NCBI RefSeq assembly: GCF_013426735.1
Contig: NZ_AP023273.1
Coordinates: 1,098,883 to 1,162,882, forward strand
Length of the DNA: 64,000 nucleotides
Reading direction: 5' to 3'
Source of the DNA: Agrobacterium vitis
GTDB taxonomy: Bacteria > Pseudomonadota > Alphaproteobacteria > Rhizobiales > Rhizobiaceae
Under the pieces are notes generated by a model. The model made no database searches. It was not told where the DNA came from and was given only the letters and a program-made list of their open reading frames with translations. Numbering within the stretch: the first letter of the stretch is position 1; each line of letters starts with the position of its first letter. Of the stretch, positions 35,095 through 43,966 are shown in pieces. The translations under genes were made by a program, and so were the position numbers.

Positions 35095-36597
35095 ATGAGC
35101 AAGCCTCCCAAATACCCCCGACCAATGCTGGACAAAGATCTTGACCGGCTGACCCTGCTCGAACGCGCTGCCCAGCACGTGGCGCGTGGTGCTGCTCCCT
35201 ACGGCATGGCATTGATCTTTTTGATCTTTGCTGCGGTTTTTGCGCTCGGCTTTGCAGCAGACCGGACAGGCTCTGCCATCATCATTGCCGCAGCAGCGCT
35301 TGCTGGCTACATGGCGCTGAATATCGGCGCCAATGACGTGACCAACAATGTCGGGGCAGCGGTGGGCGCCCGGGCCATGACGATGACCGGCGCGCTGGTG
35401 ATGGCGGCGTTTTTCGAAATTGCCGGGGCGATGATTGCCGGAAGCGAAGTCACCGATACGATTTCCTCAGGTATCCTGGCGCCGTCCCTGGTTGGCAATC
35501 CACAAACCTTTATCTGGATCATGATGGCTGCTCTGTTGGCGGCAGCCCTCTGGATCAATCTCGCCACCTGGGCCAATGCCCCGGTCTCGACGACCCATTC
35601 CATCGTCGGCAGTGTCATGGGGGCCGCCGCATCAGCCATGGGCACCGCCGCCGTCAATTGGCAGACCATCGCCACCATCACGCTCGGATGGGTGATTTCA
35701 CCGGTGTTGGGCGGATTGATCGCGGCCGCCATCCTGTTTCTGATCTACGACCTGATCGTTTACCGCCCCGACAAGATCGCTCAGGCGCGCCGTTGGGTGC
35801 CGATTCTGATCGGATTGATGGCAGGTTGCTTCAGTTGCTATCTCAGCCTGAAAACCACCGGCATGGGCTTTACGATCATCTCGGATCGAGCCGTTCTGTT
35901 CGGCCTGGTGATCGGCACCATTGCCTGGCTTGTGGCCCGGCCTATCGTGCGCCAGCAGGCAATAGGGCTGGAAAACCGTAATCAATCCTTGCGCAAACTG
36001 TTTCGGATGCCGCTGATCGGTGCCGCCGCTTTGCTGTCCTTTGCGCATGGCGCCAACGACGTTTCCAACGCCATCGGCCCGCTGGCAGCGATTGTTCATA
36101 CGGTCATGTCGAATGATCTGCACACGCGAATGACCGCACCGCTTTGGGTGGTCACGATAGGCGCGCTCGGCATTTCAACCGGACTTCTGCTGTTTGGCCC
36201 AAGGCTGATCCGCCTTGTCGGCACCAAGATCACCAAACTTAACCCGATGCGGGCCTATTGCGTATCGCTTTCGTCCGCCATCACCGTCATCACCGCTTCC
36301 AAACTGGGCCTGCCGGTCAGCTCCACCCATATCGCTATCGGCGCGGTGTTTGGCCTCGGTTTTTTCCGGGAATGGTATAATCGCCATTCAAAACGGCGGC
36401 TGGAGTACATGCTGATGAAGTCGGCGGAATGGCAGCGTAAAGCCCCCAAACCGTCCAATGCCGATGAGGTGAACCGGCGTCGCCTGGTCCGTCGCTCTCA
36501 CATCCTCACCATCATGGGCGCCTGGTTGGTGACGCTTCCGGTCTCCGCGGGGCTTGCAGCGCTGATTTACCGGGTTATGTTCGCGCTCTTTCGATAA
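35095..36597 (+). CDS. pit: inorganic phosphate transporter, PiT family
   Basis: A 500-residue inner-membrane carrier for phosphate with proton or metal co-transport. The duplicated PD001131 signatures are visible as LNIGANDVTNNVGAAVG and SFAHGANDVSNAIGP, and the matching STTHSIVGS and SSTHIAIGA motifs. It is of the longer PiT type. Rhizobial pit genes often follow a DUF47 gene, which is absent here. The start at 35095 is chosen on family grounds; its ribosome-binding site is weak, and in-frame ATGs exist upstream. Confidence 0.88.
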   Translation: MSKPPKYPRPMLDKDLDRLTLLERAAQHVARGAAPYGMALIFLIFAAVFALGFAADRTGSAIIIAAAALAGYMALNIGANDVTNNVGAAVGARAMTMTGALVMAAFFEIAGAMIAGSEVTDTISSGILAPSLVGNPQTFIWIMMAALLAAALWINLATWANAPVSTTHSIVGSVMGAAASAMGTAAVNWQTIATITLGWVISPVLGGLIAAAILFLIYDLIVYRPDKIAQARRWVPILIGLMAGCFSCYLSLKTTGMGFTIISDRAVLFGLVIGTIAWLVARPIVRQQAIGLENRNQSLRKLFRMPLIGAAALLSFAHGANDVSNAIGPLAAIVHTVMSNDLHTRMTAPLWVVTIGALGISTGLLLFGPRLIRLVGTKITKLNPMRAYCVSLSSAITVITASKLGLPVSSTHIAIGAVFGLGFFREWYNRHSKRRLEYMLMKSAEWQRKAPKPSNADEVNRRRLVRRSHILTIMGAWLVTLPVSAGLAALIYRVMFALFR

Positions 36598-36616
36598 TGT
36601 GAGACGGTCATAAGGC

Positions 36617-37354
36617 ATGCGAGCAAATTACAAGATGCAGAGACTCTATGTCGAGGCCGGGCTGGAAGCGGCAAACCCAGTGGCGACGACACCGGAACAG
36701 TATAACTATCTCGCCAATGTTCTGCGCCTCACCGAAGGTGCCGAAGTGCTTGTCTTCAATGGCCGCGATGGCGAATGGAAGGCAAGCCTTGCCTTTCCGA
36801 CCCGCAAACGGATCGCGCTGATCCCGCAGAGCCAAACCCGCCCGCAGCCCCGCCCCAGCGACCTGACATTTCTGTTTGCGCCGCTGAAAGTCGGACGGAT
36901 GGACTATCTCGTCCAGAAGGCGGTGGAAATGGGCGCCGGTGCGCTCCAGCCCGTCATGACCCAGCATGTTCAGGGCAGGATCGGCAGTATTGAGCGCTTG
37001 CAGGCCAATGTGATCGAGGCAGCCGAGCAATGCGGCATCCTTTCCATTCCAAAGGTTGCACCGCTGGTCAAGCTCAAGGACCTGCTGGAAACCTGGCCTG
37101 CCAGCCATCGGATCATTTTCTGTGACGAGGACAGCGCCACAGACAATCCGATGCCAGCGCTGGCGGCAATCGAGGAACGGCAACTGGCATTGCTGGTTGG
37201 GCCAGAAGGTGGATTTTCCGATGAGGAACGCAGTCTGTTGCGCAGCCTCGGCTTTGTCACCGCCATTCCGCTGGGGCCACGCATTCTGCGCGCCGATACC
37301 GCAGCCGTTGCGGCTCTGGCCGTGGTTCAGGCCAGCATCGGTGATTGGAAATGA
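36617..37354 (+). CDS. rsmE: 16S rRNA (uracil-1498-N3)-methyltransferase
   Basis: A 245-residue SPOUT-class enzyme that methylates U1498 of 16S rRNA. The N-terminal PUA-like domain precedes the knotted domain, whose SAM site is [13 protein letters not shown] followed by [11 protein letters not shown], both diagnostic. It follows the phosphate transporter by 19 bases and the upstream region of gshA comes next, an arrangement seen in other rhizobia. Confidence 0.92.
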   Translation: MRANYKMQRLYVEAGLEAANPVATTPEQYNYLANVLRLTEGAEVLVFNGRDGEWKASLAFPTRKRIALIPQSQTRPQPRPSDLTFLFAPLKVGRMDYLVQKAVEMGAGALQPVMTQHVQGRIGSIERLQANVIEAAEQCGILSIPKVAPLVKLKDLLETWPASHRIIFCDEDSATDNPMPALAAIEERQLALLVGPEGGFSDEERSLLRSLGFVTAIPLGPRILRADTAAVAALAVVQASIGDWK

Positions 37355-37457
37355 ACTTGAAACAACCCGGCATATCTCGTTCAATATTGTTGAACGTTCA
37401 AATCGCAAAATTCGCTTGCGCAGCCGCCGGGTTCAGCCCTATCAACCCTCGGTAACG

Positions 37458-37496
37458 CATCGGGCCGAAAAGTGGAAACGGGTTTTCGGTCCGATG
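37458..37496. repeat. hairpin-forming intergenic repeat upstream of gshA
   Basis: CATCGGGCCGAAAA (37458-37471) pairs with TTTTCGGTCCGATG (37483-37496), with one mismatch and an 11-base loop containing GTGGAAACG. I recognise this as part of a very common short palindromic element of rhizobial intergenic DNA. It lies 37 bases before the gshA start, so it will be in the mRNA leader. Confidence 0.6.
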
Positions 37497-37533
37497 TGAA
37501 AACAAAAACCTGTAGCAGAACAAGGTCGGCTTC

Positions 37534-38907
37534 ATGGCTCGCGATACAACCGATGACACGCCCCTGACCTCGATTGAGGACATGGCGGCCTATATGGCTG
37601 AGGGGTGCAAGCCGAAAGAAACATTTCGCATCGGCACGGAGCATGAAAAATTCGGTTTTTTCACCGCTGATCTCTCGCCCGTTCCCTATTTCGGCGAAGC
37701 CAGCATTTCAGCGCTACTGAACGGCATGCAGGCCCGGCTTGGCTGGGAACCGATCATCGATGGCGGAAACATCATTGGCCTGGCCGGTGGCAGTGGCCAA
37801 GGTGCGATTTCCATTGAGCCAGGCGGGCAGTTCGAACTGTCGGGCGCCGCCCTGGAGACCCTGCATGAAACAGCGGGCGAAACCCTCCAGCATCTCGAAA
37901 TCCTGCGGGAAGTCGCCGAGCCGATGGGGATCCGCTTTCTAGGCATGGGCGGCAGCCCGCTCTGGACCCTGGAGCAGACGCCGCGCATGCCGAAATCCCG
38001 CTATGACATCATGACCCGCTACATGCCGAAGGTCGGCTCGAAGGGCCTGGACATGATGTATCGAAGCTCGACGATCCAGGTCAATCTCGACTTTTCATCA
38101 GAAGCCGACATGCGCACCAAGATGCGGGTTTCCACCAGGCTGCAAGCCATCGCCATGGCGCTGTTTGCCGCCTCGCCCTTTACCGAAGGCAAGCCCAATG
38201 GCCTGCTGTCCTGGCGCGGCGAGATCTGGCGCGATACCGACAATCGCCGCTCCGGCCTGCTGCCCTTCGTGTTCAAACCGGATTTCGGTTTTATTGATTA
38301 TGTCGAATGGGCGCTTGATGTGCCGATGTATTTCGTCATGCGGGATGGCCGTTATCACGACTGTACCCATATCACTTTCCGCCAATTCATGGCGGGCGGT
38401 TTGAAGGGCGAAATCGCCGCCTGGCAGCCGACGATGGGAGACTGGACCAATCATCTGGGAACGCTGTTTCCCGATGTCCGCCTGAAACGATTCCTGGAAA
38501 TGCGATTGGCCGATGGCGGCCCGCAAAGCCATATTATGGCGCTTTCGGCTTTCTGGGTCGGGCTGCTGTATGACGATACCGCGCTTGCGGCGGCTGACAA
38601 TCTGACGTCTGGTTGGGATTTGGCAACGGTAACAGCACTTCGTGATACCGTTCCAACGCTCGGCTTCGATGCCACCGTAGAGGGCCGCTCCGTTCTGGAT
38701 GTGAGCCGCGATTTACTGGCCTTGTCGAGGGCTGGTCTTGTGGCGCGCGCCCGGCTGAATGCGGAGGGCCAAGACGAATCGATCTATCTGCAACCGCTGG
38801 ACAGTATCTTGGAACGAGGCCATTCCCTGGCGCAGGACATGCTGGATCTCTATCATGGCCCGTGGGATGGCCAGGTAGAACCTGTATTTTCCGCCTATCA
38901 ATATTGA
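37534..38907 (+). CDS. gshA: glutamate-cysteine ligase, plant/alphaproteobacterial type
   Basis: Forms gamma-glutamylcysteine, the first step of glutathione synthesis. The 457-residue protein matches the GCS2/plant type used by alphaproteobacteria: GTEHEKFGF near the N-terminus, GQFELSGA and a substrate region around MYRSSTIQVNLDFSSE. The regulatory cysteines of plant enzymes were not checked. Start has AAGG upstream. It probably supports the glutathione-dependent enzyme at 26298 and the stress genes around oxyR. Confidence 0.92.
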   Translation: MARDTTDDTPLTSIEDMAAYMAEGCKPKETFRIGTEHEKFGFFTADLSPVPYFGEASISALLNGMQARLGWEPIIDGGNIIGLAGGSGQGAISIEPGGQFELSGAALETLHETAGETLQHLEILREVAEPMGIRFLGMGGSPLWTLEQTPRMPKSRYDIMTRYMPKVGSKGLDMMYRSSTIQVNLDFSSEADMRTKMRVSTRLQAIAMALFAASPFTEGKPNGLLSWRGEIWRDTDNRRSGLLPFVFKPDFGFIDYVEWALDVPMYFVMRDGRYHDCTHITFRQFMAGGLKGEIAAWQPTMGDWTNHLGTLFPDVRLKRFLEMRLADGGPQSHIMALSAFWVGLLYDDTALAAADNLTSGWDLATVTALRDTVPTLGFDATVEGRSVLDVSRDLLALSRAGLVARARLNAEGQDESIYLQPLDSILERGHSLAQDMLDLYHGPWDGQVEPVFSAYQY

Positions 38908-39015
38908 GGTCGGCACCCCACCCCCAAACCCTTGTGCTTGCTTAAAAAAACGATTTGCAGCGGGATATTTCCCGCTATAGTGGCTTTCGTGTGATTTTCT
39001 CCTTGAATCAAGCTG

Positions 39016-39150
39016 ATGGGAATTGGCGGGTGCAATGTCATGAACCATGCTGAAAAACAGGAGCATAAGGCTCGGGGCGATCAAGCATATGGCGTTTTGG
39101 AGCCACCGGCTCACCATGCGGACTATCGCCAACGCATGAATACCGTATAA
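39016..39150 (+). CDS. doubtful 44-aa ORF before the DUF937 gene
   Basis: A 45-codon frame on the same strand as and 23 bases before the DUF937 gene; an internal ATG at 39040 is an alternative start. The product is hydrophilic with several His and Gln residues. No Shine-Dalgarno is visible before 39016. A stem AGCGGGA/TCCCGCT at 38959-38976 lies upstream. It may be chance. Confidence 0.25.
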   Translation: MGIGGCNVMNHAEKQEHKARGDQAYGVLEPPAHHADYRQRMNTV

Positions 39151-39173
39151 AAAGGCTATGTGCCGGGGAGCGA

Positions 39174-40079
39174 ATGCAAATGTTGCCACTGTTTGATATG
39201 CTGTTAAGAGCACAGAATGGCGCGGCCATGGACGCCATGGCAAAGCAGTTCGGGCTTGCCCAAGAACAGGTAGCGCAGGCGCTTGCCGCATTGACGCCGG
39301 CTTTTTCCTCCGGGTTCAAGCGCACCGCCGCCAATCCCTATGATCTGTCAAGCCTGTTTGCTGCCTTATCGTCCGGCAATTATGCCCAGTATTTCGAAGA
39401 TATGGGCAAGGCCTTTACGCCTCAGGGCATTGCCGACGGCAATCAGGTTCTGCAACAATTGTTCGGCTCCAAAGAGGTGTCGCGCGCTGTCGCCGCCCAG
39501 GCGGCCCAGATCACCGGCATCGGCCAGGACATTCTGAAACGCATGCTGCCGGCTATGGCCGATACGATCATGGGTGGATTGTTCAAGCAGAGCCTTGGAC
39601 AGATGCAGCAGGCCAGCAATCCCTTTGCCAATAACCCGATGGCTGGCCCAATGGCTGGGATGATCCAGGAATGGCTTCAGGCAACGGGATTTTCACCGAA
39701 AGCTCAACCAACATCGCCCGGTCCCTTCGACAATCCCTTCATTGCCGCCTGGCAGCAAATGATGGGCATAAGCGCGGCCAAGGCAGCACCCAAGACCGAA
39801 ACGAACCCTTTCCTGGACAATCCCTTCACCAAAGCCTGGCAGGACATGGTCAGTGGTTCGATGGGGCAAGCGCCGAAAGCAGAACCACCAAAGCCAAGCC
39901 CGGAAGCCGAGGCCAGAAAATCGATGATGGATATCGTCAACACGATGTTCGATAGTGGTCTGAACGTGCAGAAAAGCTATCAGAAAAGCGTGGAACAGAT
40001 CTTCGAAACCTATGTGACGGCGCCGGGCAAGGATGCTCGTGCCGAATCGGACGAAGGCGCCACTCATTCCAAGCACTGA
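39174..40079 (+). CDS. DUF937-domain protein of unknown function
   Basis: A 301-residue protein. The N-terminal part (MLLRAQNGAAMDAMAKQFGLAQEQVAQALAALTPAF) is typical of DUF937. A repeated Asn-Pro-Phe pattern follows (SNPFANNPM, PFDNPFIAAWQQMM, NPFLDNPFTKAWQDM), i.e. two similar NPF-containing repeats around residues 180-230. The last segment is charged. GGGGAGCG precedes the start. No catalytic motif is apparent; it lies upstream of a terminator. Confidence 0.8.
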   Translation: MQMLPLFDMLLRAQNGAAMDAMAKQFGLAQEQVAQALAALTPAFSSGFKRTAANPYDLSSLFAALSSGNYAQYFEDMGKAFTPQGIADGNQVLQQLFGSKEVSRAVAAQAAQITGIGQDILKRMLPAMADTIMGGLFKQSLGQMQQASNPFANNPMAGPMAGMIQEWLQATGFSPKAQPTSPGPFDNPFIAAWQQMMGISAAKAAPKTETNPFLDNPFTKAWQDMVSGSMGQAPKAEPPKPSPEAEARKSMMDIVNTMFDSGLNVQKSYQKSVEQIFETYVTAPGKDARAESDEGATHSKH

Positions 40080-40123
40080 CGATAAAACGCAATAACGGCC
40101 CGCCAAACATTGGTCGGCACACA

Positions 40124-40156
40124 AAAAAGACCCGGCAACAGTGACCTGTTGCCGGG
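40124..40156 (-). terminator. rho-independent terminator of the DUF1127 gene
   Basis: CCCGGCAACAG (40131-40141) and CTGTTGCCGGG (40146-40156) form a perfect 11-bp stem with a 4-base loop. Read on the minus strand it is followed by CTTTTTT, so it terminates the DUF1127 gene. The opposite side has only AAAAG, so it is a weaker terminator for the DUF937 gene. Confidence 0.9.
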
Positions 40157-40215
40157 CAAAAGCAGGGCCGATTGGCTTTTCGCCCTGCGGGGATGGCGGG
40201 TGGAAAGGGGATATT

Positions 40216-40515
40216 TCAGCCGAGAGAAAGCGTGCTCACCTGTTTGCGGGTCCTGGCGCGCGCGAGACCTGCAAGCTTTGCCGACGGATCTTCAAGTGGC
40301 CCGGACTTCGACAATTCGGCCTCCAGCTCAGCTCGGGTCAAACCGACATCATGCAGAAGGTAGTCGTCGAGATCCGCGAGCTTAAGAGCCGCGCGGCGGT
40401 TGGTGAGCGTGCGCAGCACAGAATTCACTGTCAAGACAATGGCGCGAAGGGCTGCGATGACCGCGCCCTCTGCGTGAGGAAAAGCCGCTACGGTGATCTG
40501 TCTGGTCGTGCGCAT
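40216..40515 (-). CDS. DUF1127 protein
   Basis: A 99-residue protein with the DUF1127 block (NRRAALKLADLDDYLLHDVGLTRAEL, split here as two halves, about residues 40-65). Short DUF1127 proteins in rhizobia and Brucella act in phosphate or carbon metabolism and may bind RNA, and several are controlled by the LysR regulator VtlR/LsrB and small RNAs. Start 40515 has AAAGGAC upstream. A LysR gene is transcribed divergently next to it. Confidence 0.85.
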   Translation of the reverse strand: MRTTRQITVAAFPHAEGAVIAALRAIVLTVNSVLRTLTNRRAALKLADLDDYLLHDVGLTRAELEAELSKSGPLEDPSAKLAGLARARTRKQVSTLSLG

Positions 40516-40741
40516 GACAATAGTCCTTTCGAATTCGGCACGAGAAGGGGCGGCCGCACTTGGAAAACCAAGCCGGAGGGACGCCGTGAAGGGGTTGGAG
40601 GACACCGCGACAACTGAACATCAGTTGGTCACTCGTGGCGTCGATTGATACTTTGCAGTTTAAGATTTGCCGAATTTCTATTGATCAGTCCAGTGAATGT
40701 TTCTAATGGTAATCATCAATCCAACTGATGGAATGTCCGCC

Positions 40742-41695
40742 ATGTCCGCACCTCTCGATACAGACCAGTTGCAAACCTTCATCGCCATCGTCGATACTGG
40801 CAGTTTTACCAAGGCGGCAGGGCGGGTCTTCAAGACCCAGTCAGCCGTTTCCATGCAGATGCGCCGCCTGGAAGAGCGGATCGGCAAGCAATTGTTCATC
40901 AAGGACGGGCGTGGCAACCGGCTGACTGCGGAAGGCGAAAAACTGCTGAACTATGCCCGGCGGATCGTCCGGCTGAACAGCGAGGCGATTGCAGCCTTCG
41001 ACGACAACCGGTTGGAAGGCACGTTGCGGATCGGCACGCCGGATGATTATGCTGACCGCTACATGCCGGAAATTATTGGCCGTTTCGCCAAGACCCATCC
41101 CAATGTAGAGCTTTACATCGTTTGCGAACCATCCTCCGACCTGGCCGAAAAAATGGCCAGAGGTGAGTTAGACATCGCACTTGTGACCCATAACCCGGCG
41201 ACCAGACAATCCGATGTGATGCGCACCGAACCGCTTTGCTGGGTGGCTTCGGCCAACCACCCCCTGCGCGATGATGCGCCCGTACCGCTCGCGGTTGGAC
41301 GGCGCGATTGCAATTGGCGACAGTTGGCCTGTTCGGCGCTCGATGCCGACGGGCGCGACTATCAGATCCTGTTCACCAGTTGGTCATCGACCGTGGTCGC
41401 CGCCGCAGTGCTGGCTGGCTTGGCCGTTTCTGTTTTGCCGGAATCGGCGCTGCGAACCGGTATGAAAGTGCTGGGCCAGTTGGATGGCTTTCCGCCACTG
41501 CCGCCCGTGCAGATCGGCATCATGAAACGTCCCGGCATGTCACCCTCGCTGATGAACGCCATCACCGACCATATCGCCGCTTGCCTCGACAATATCAACC
41601 CGACGGCCATCGAAGACGACATGGACGGAGAAACGAAAACCTATTCCCGTTACTATCCGCGCCTGCGGGCGGGACATATGATCCCCGGCTGGTAA
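40742..41695 (+). CDS. LysR-type regulator, VtlR/LsrB-like
   Basis: A 317-residue activator-type protein. The N-terminal winged helix has TDQLQTFIAIVDTGSFTKAAG and QSAVSMQMRRLEERIGKQLF; the C-terminal effector domain begins near RIGTPDDYADRYMPEI. This pattern resembles VtlR of Brucella and LsrB of Sinorhizobium/Agrobacterium, which control small RNAs and DUF1127 genes. The gene is divergent from a DUF1127 gene. Start 40742 is chosen for a GGA at a sensible distance; other in-frame starts are 40697 and 40733. The identification is inferred. Confidence 0.75.
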   Translation: MSAPLDTDQLQTFIAIVDTGSFTKAAGRVFKTQSAVSMQMRRLEERIGKQLFIKDGRGNRLTAEGEKLLNYARRIVRLNSEAIAAFDDNRLEGTLRIGTPDDYADRYMPEIIGRFAKTHPNVELYIVCEPSSDLAEKMARGELDIALVTHNPATRQSDVMRTEPLCWVASANHPLRDDAPVPLAVGRRDCNWRQLACSALDADGRDYQILFTSWSSTVVAAAVLAGLAVSVLPESALRTGMKVLGQLDGFPPLPPVQIGIMKRPGMSPSLMNAITDHIAACLDNINPTAIEDDMDGETKTYSRYYPRLRAGHMIPGW

Positions 41696-41747
41696 TACGA
41701 CGTTTCATTGAAAATGACCGTTCGTATTGCCTCAGGACCCGAGACAA

Positions 41748-42392
41748 TCACTTTTGAGCGGGTTGAAACAGCATGGCGCATGCGGCCTTTTTCCACTCGT
41801 CCAACATCGCCCAGGCTCGCTCATGCTTCTCGGCGATGGCGCGGAAAACCGCTCCACTCAGCACCGCAACCAGCAGGAAACGATTGTGTTTGCCTTGTCC
41901 ATCCCCGTCACTGGCAAATGGCCCCAGCCATCTCATCGCCAACGCGCCAATGTCTTCCTGAGCCTTGTATTGCATCGCGCCGAGATCGGGATCGGTCGAC
42001 ATTGCGATCCAGAACTCGCGACACAGCGGATTGTCACGGTGCAGGCGCGCACCACGTTCGATCAGATCGACCAAACGGGCGCGCGCATCCGCTTCGTCGC
42101 GCACATCCGTTAACTGCGTGGTAATATCCTCGGCCAAACTGGTCAGGCGCATATCCATGATGGCTTTAAGCACAGCCGCTTTCTGCGGAAAGAATTGGTA
42201 GACGGAACCCACAGGTACGCCGGCATTGGCGGCAATATCCGTCATGCGCAATTGGGAAACCCCATGCTTGATAATAAGAAACTCAGCCGAATTCAGAATA
42301 TTTTCGACACGCTGGATACTGCGCTTCTGTTTTGGCTGCTTACGTGGATTGATTCGCGAGCTTTCAATCGGCATTTTCATCGCCGTCACCAT
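41748..42392 (-). CDS. TetR-family transcriptional regulator
   Basis: A 214-residue repressor-type protein. The HTH lies near the N-terminus: KRSIQRVENILNSAEFLIIKHG then LRMTDIAANAGVPVGSVYQFFPQKAAVL. The C-terminal ligand domain is helical and of unknown specificity. The start is ambiguous: ATG 42392 has AGGA nearby, ATG 42380 and 42374 and GTG 42419 are alternatives. No obvious target gene is adjacent; it is convergent with the LysR gene. Confidence 0.85.
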   Translation of the reverse strand: MVTAMKMPIESSRINPRKQPKQKRSIQRVENILNSAEFLIIKHGVSQLRMTDIAANAGVPVGSVYQFFPQKAAVLKAIMDMRLTSLAEDITTQLTDVRDEADARARLVDLIERGARLHRDNPLCREFWIAMSTDPDLGAMQYKAQEDIGALAMRWLGPFASDGDGQGKHNRFLLVAVLSGAVFRAIAEKHERAWAMLDEWKKAACAMLFQPAQK

Positions 42393-42500
42393 TCCGTCCT
42401 GTCCCAGGATAATTTCCACATCATGTGGACCACAGGTAAGGGCTCTATTGGAAGGGTGTTCAGTTTTGATTAATGCAAATTAGTAAACCCATACAAAACA

Positions 42501-42540
42501 GGGGGTCAGAAACCGTATCAAAACGGCTTCTGACGCCCCC
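42501..42540. terminator. strong hairpin in a gene-poor stretch
   Basis: GGGGG-TCAGAA-CCGT pairs with ACGG-TTCTGA-CCCCC with small bulges, followed by TTTC. It lies about 110 bases upstream of the TetR gene start and belongs to neither neighbouring CDS. It could terminate the small ORF read from 42742 leftwards, or a small RNA. Confidence 0.45.
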
Positions 42541-42585
42541 TTTCGAAACAGATACGTGTAGGGCTCTTCAGCGGCGATGCTGGGA

Positions 42586-42742
42586 TCATATCTGCTTCGA
42601 AGCCGGAAACTGCATTAAGGCAGTATGAATACCCGCTTCATCGTCTGGATGTACCAGTTTGAAATACGCCAGTTGACACCCGATGATCGGTTCCGGCACC
42701 TGAATGCCGGCTGTGGTCTTTATTGTCCGTGAAATCCATCAT
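42586..42742 (-). CDS. possible small gene with frameshift
   Basis: A near-perfect Shine-Dalgarno (AAAGGAGGA) precedes ATG at 42742. The frame from there ends at 42638 after 34 residues. From about the tenth codon, the frame shifted by +1 runs on to 42586 and reads much more like protein (for example PEPIIGCQLAYFKLVHPDD). Joining the two would give a product of about 52 residues. It may be a broken gene, programmed frameshift or chance. The rest of the 42420-42878 gap holds the hairpin at 42501-42540 and the oxyR promoter. Confidence 0.3.
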
Positions 42743-42840
42743 GGCGTCCTCCTTTGGAAGGCCGTCTTCGTCAAAATTGATTTTAAAACAGTGTTTCGTC
42801 TCAATGACTGCAGTGTTCCATTGACGGCCGATAATTTCCA

Positions 42841-42864
42841 ATCGTATTTATTTTTAAATACGAT
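42841..42864 (+). promoter_or_regulatory. perfect 24-bp dyad before oxyR
   Basis: ATCGTATTTA and TAAATACGAT are exact inverted arms around TTTT, 14 bases before the oxyR ATG. The outer ATC-N-GAT symmetry and AT-rich centre suit a LysR-type operator. Its closeness to the start codon suggests negative autoregulation by OxyR, since it would cover the promoter/leader. Binding is inferred. Confidence 0.6.
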
Positions 42865-42878
42865 TTGGAAATCCTATC

Positions 42879-43802
42879 ATGCTGACCATACGTCAAATGC
42901 GCTATTTCGATGCCCTCGCCACCACACTCCATTTCGGCCGGGCTGCCGATCTTGTCCATGTCAGCCAACCGGCACTGTCGGCGCAGATCATGGAAATGGA
43001 AAAACATCTGGGTGTGATGCTGATCGAGCGTACGCGCGCCAGCACGATCCTGACCACCAAGGGACTAGAAATCCTGGCCCATGTGCGCGAAGTGCTGGCG
43101 GGAATAGATCGGCTGGAACAGGCGGCGCGCAACAATGGTGGCATGTTGGAAGGCCTGGTGCGGATTGGCATCATTCCGACCGTCGCCCCCTATATGGTGC
43201 CGCGCATGGTGCCTTATCTGCGGCAAAATCATCCTCTGATCGAGATTGAGCTTAAAGAAGCAATCACAGATCGACTGCTGTCCGACCTCAATGAGGGCAA
43301 ATTGGATGCGGTCGTCGCGGCGCTGCCAGTTGAGGCGGACGCTCTGGTCTGCCGCAGCCTGCTGGTCGATCGGTTTTTCATGGCCGTGGCCCGTAATGAC
43401 GACGCCGTGCTTCTATCACCCCTGGTGGAGGCGGACGTGGATACCGACCGGTTGCTGCTGCTGGAAGAGGGTCATTGCCTGCGTGACCAGGCACTGGCCG
43501 TCTGCAAAACCGCCAGCCGGCGCAGCATGGTCAATTTTGGCGCAACGTCGATGGCGACACTGCTCCAGATGGTGTCCCATGATATGGGCATGACGCTGAT
43601 CCCCGAAATGGCGATCGAGACCGAAACCAGCCGCAACAAGCTCCGCATCATTCCCTTTACCGATCCGCCACCCTACCGCGAAATCGGCCTGATCTGGCGG
43701 CGATCCAGCGCCCGCCAAGCGGATATGGAAGCACTTGCCGATGGTCTTGCCGCCAGCGCGCGGGAAAAATCGACACCCTCGGAACCGCGGCAGGATCTCT
43801 AA
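42879..43802 (+). CDS. oxyR: hydrogen-peroxide-sensing LysR regulator OxyR
   Basis: A 307-residue LysR protein. The N-terminal HTH is in [24 protein letters not shown]. The redox motif [12 protein letters not shown] places cysteines at 200 and 209, matching the Cys199/Cys208 disulfide switch of E. coli OxyR. This identifies it well beyond general LysR similarity. Rhizobial oxyR is often next to a catalase gene; none is present here. A perfect dyad precedes the start, pointing to autoregulation. Confidence 0.9.
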   Translation: MLTIRQMRYFDALATTLHFGRAADLVHVSQPALSAQIMEMEKHLGVMLIERTRASTILTTKGLEILAHVREVLAGIDRLEQAARNNGGMLEGLVRIGIIPTVAPYMVPRMVPYLRQNHPLIEIELKEAITDRLLSDLNEGKLDAVVAALPVEADALVCRSLLVDRFFMAVARNDDAVLLSPLVEADVDTDRLLLLEEGHCLRDQALAVCKTASRRSMVNFGATSMATLLQMVSHDMGMTLIPEMAIETETSRNKLRIIPFTDPPPYREIGLIWRRSSARQADMEALADGLAASAREKSTPSEPRQDL

Positions 43803-43966
43803 AACGGGGGATGACTGATGTCATCCACAATCCATGCTTTTGCTATTCCCTTCCTGTCATGAACGTGTTACCAGCCCTCGCCAACCTCCAAGCATTACAT
43901 GCAAAGGAATCCAGAGGAAAATCGCTTTTCTGGAGGACTCTGCCTATTCATATGAAGGATATTGGC

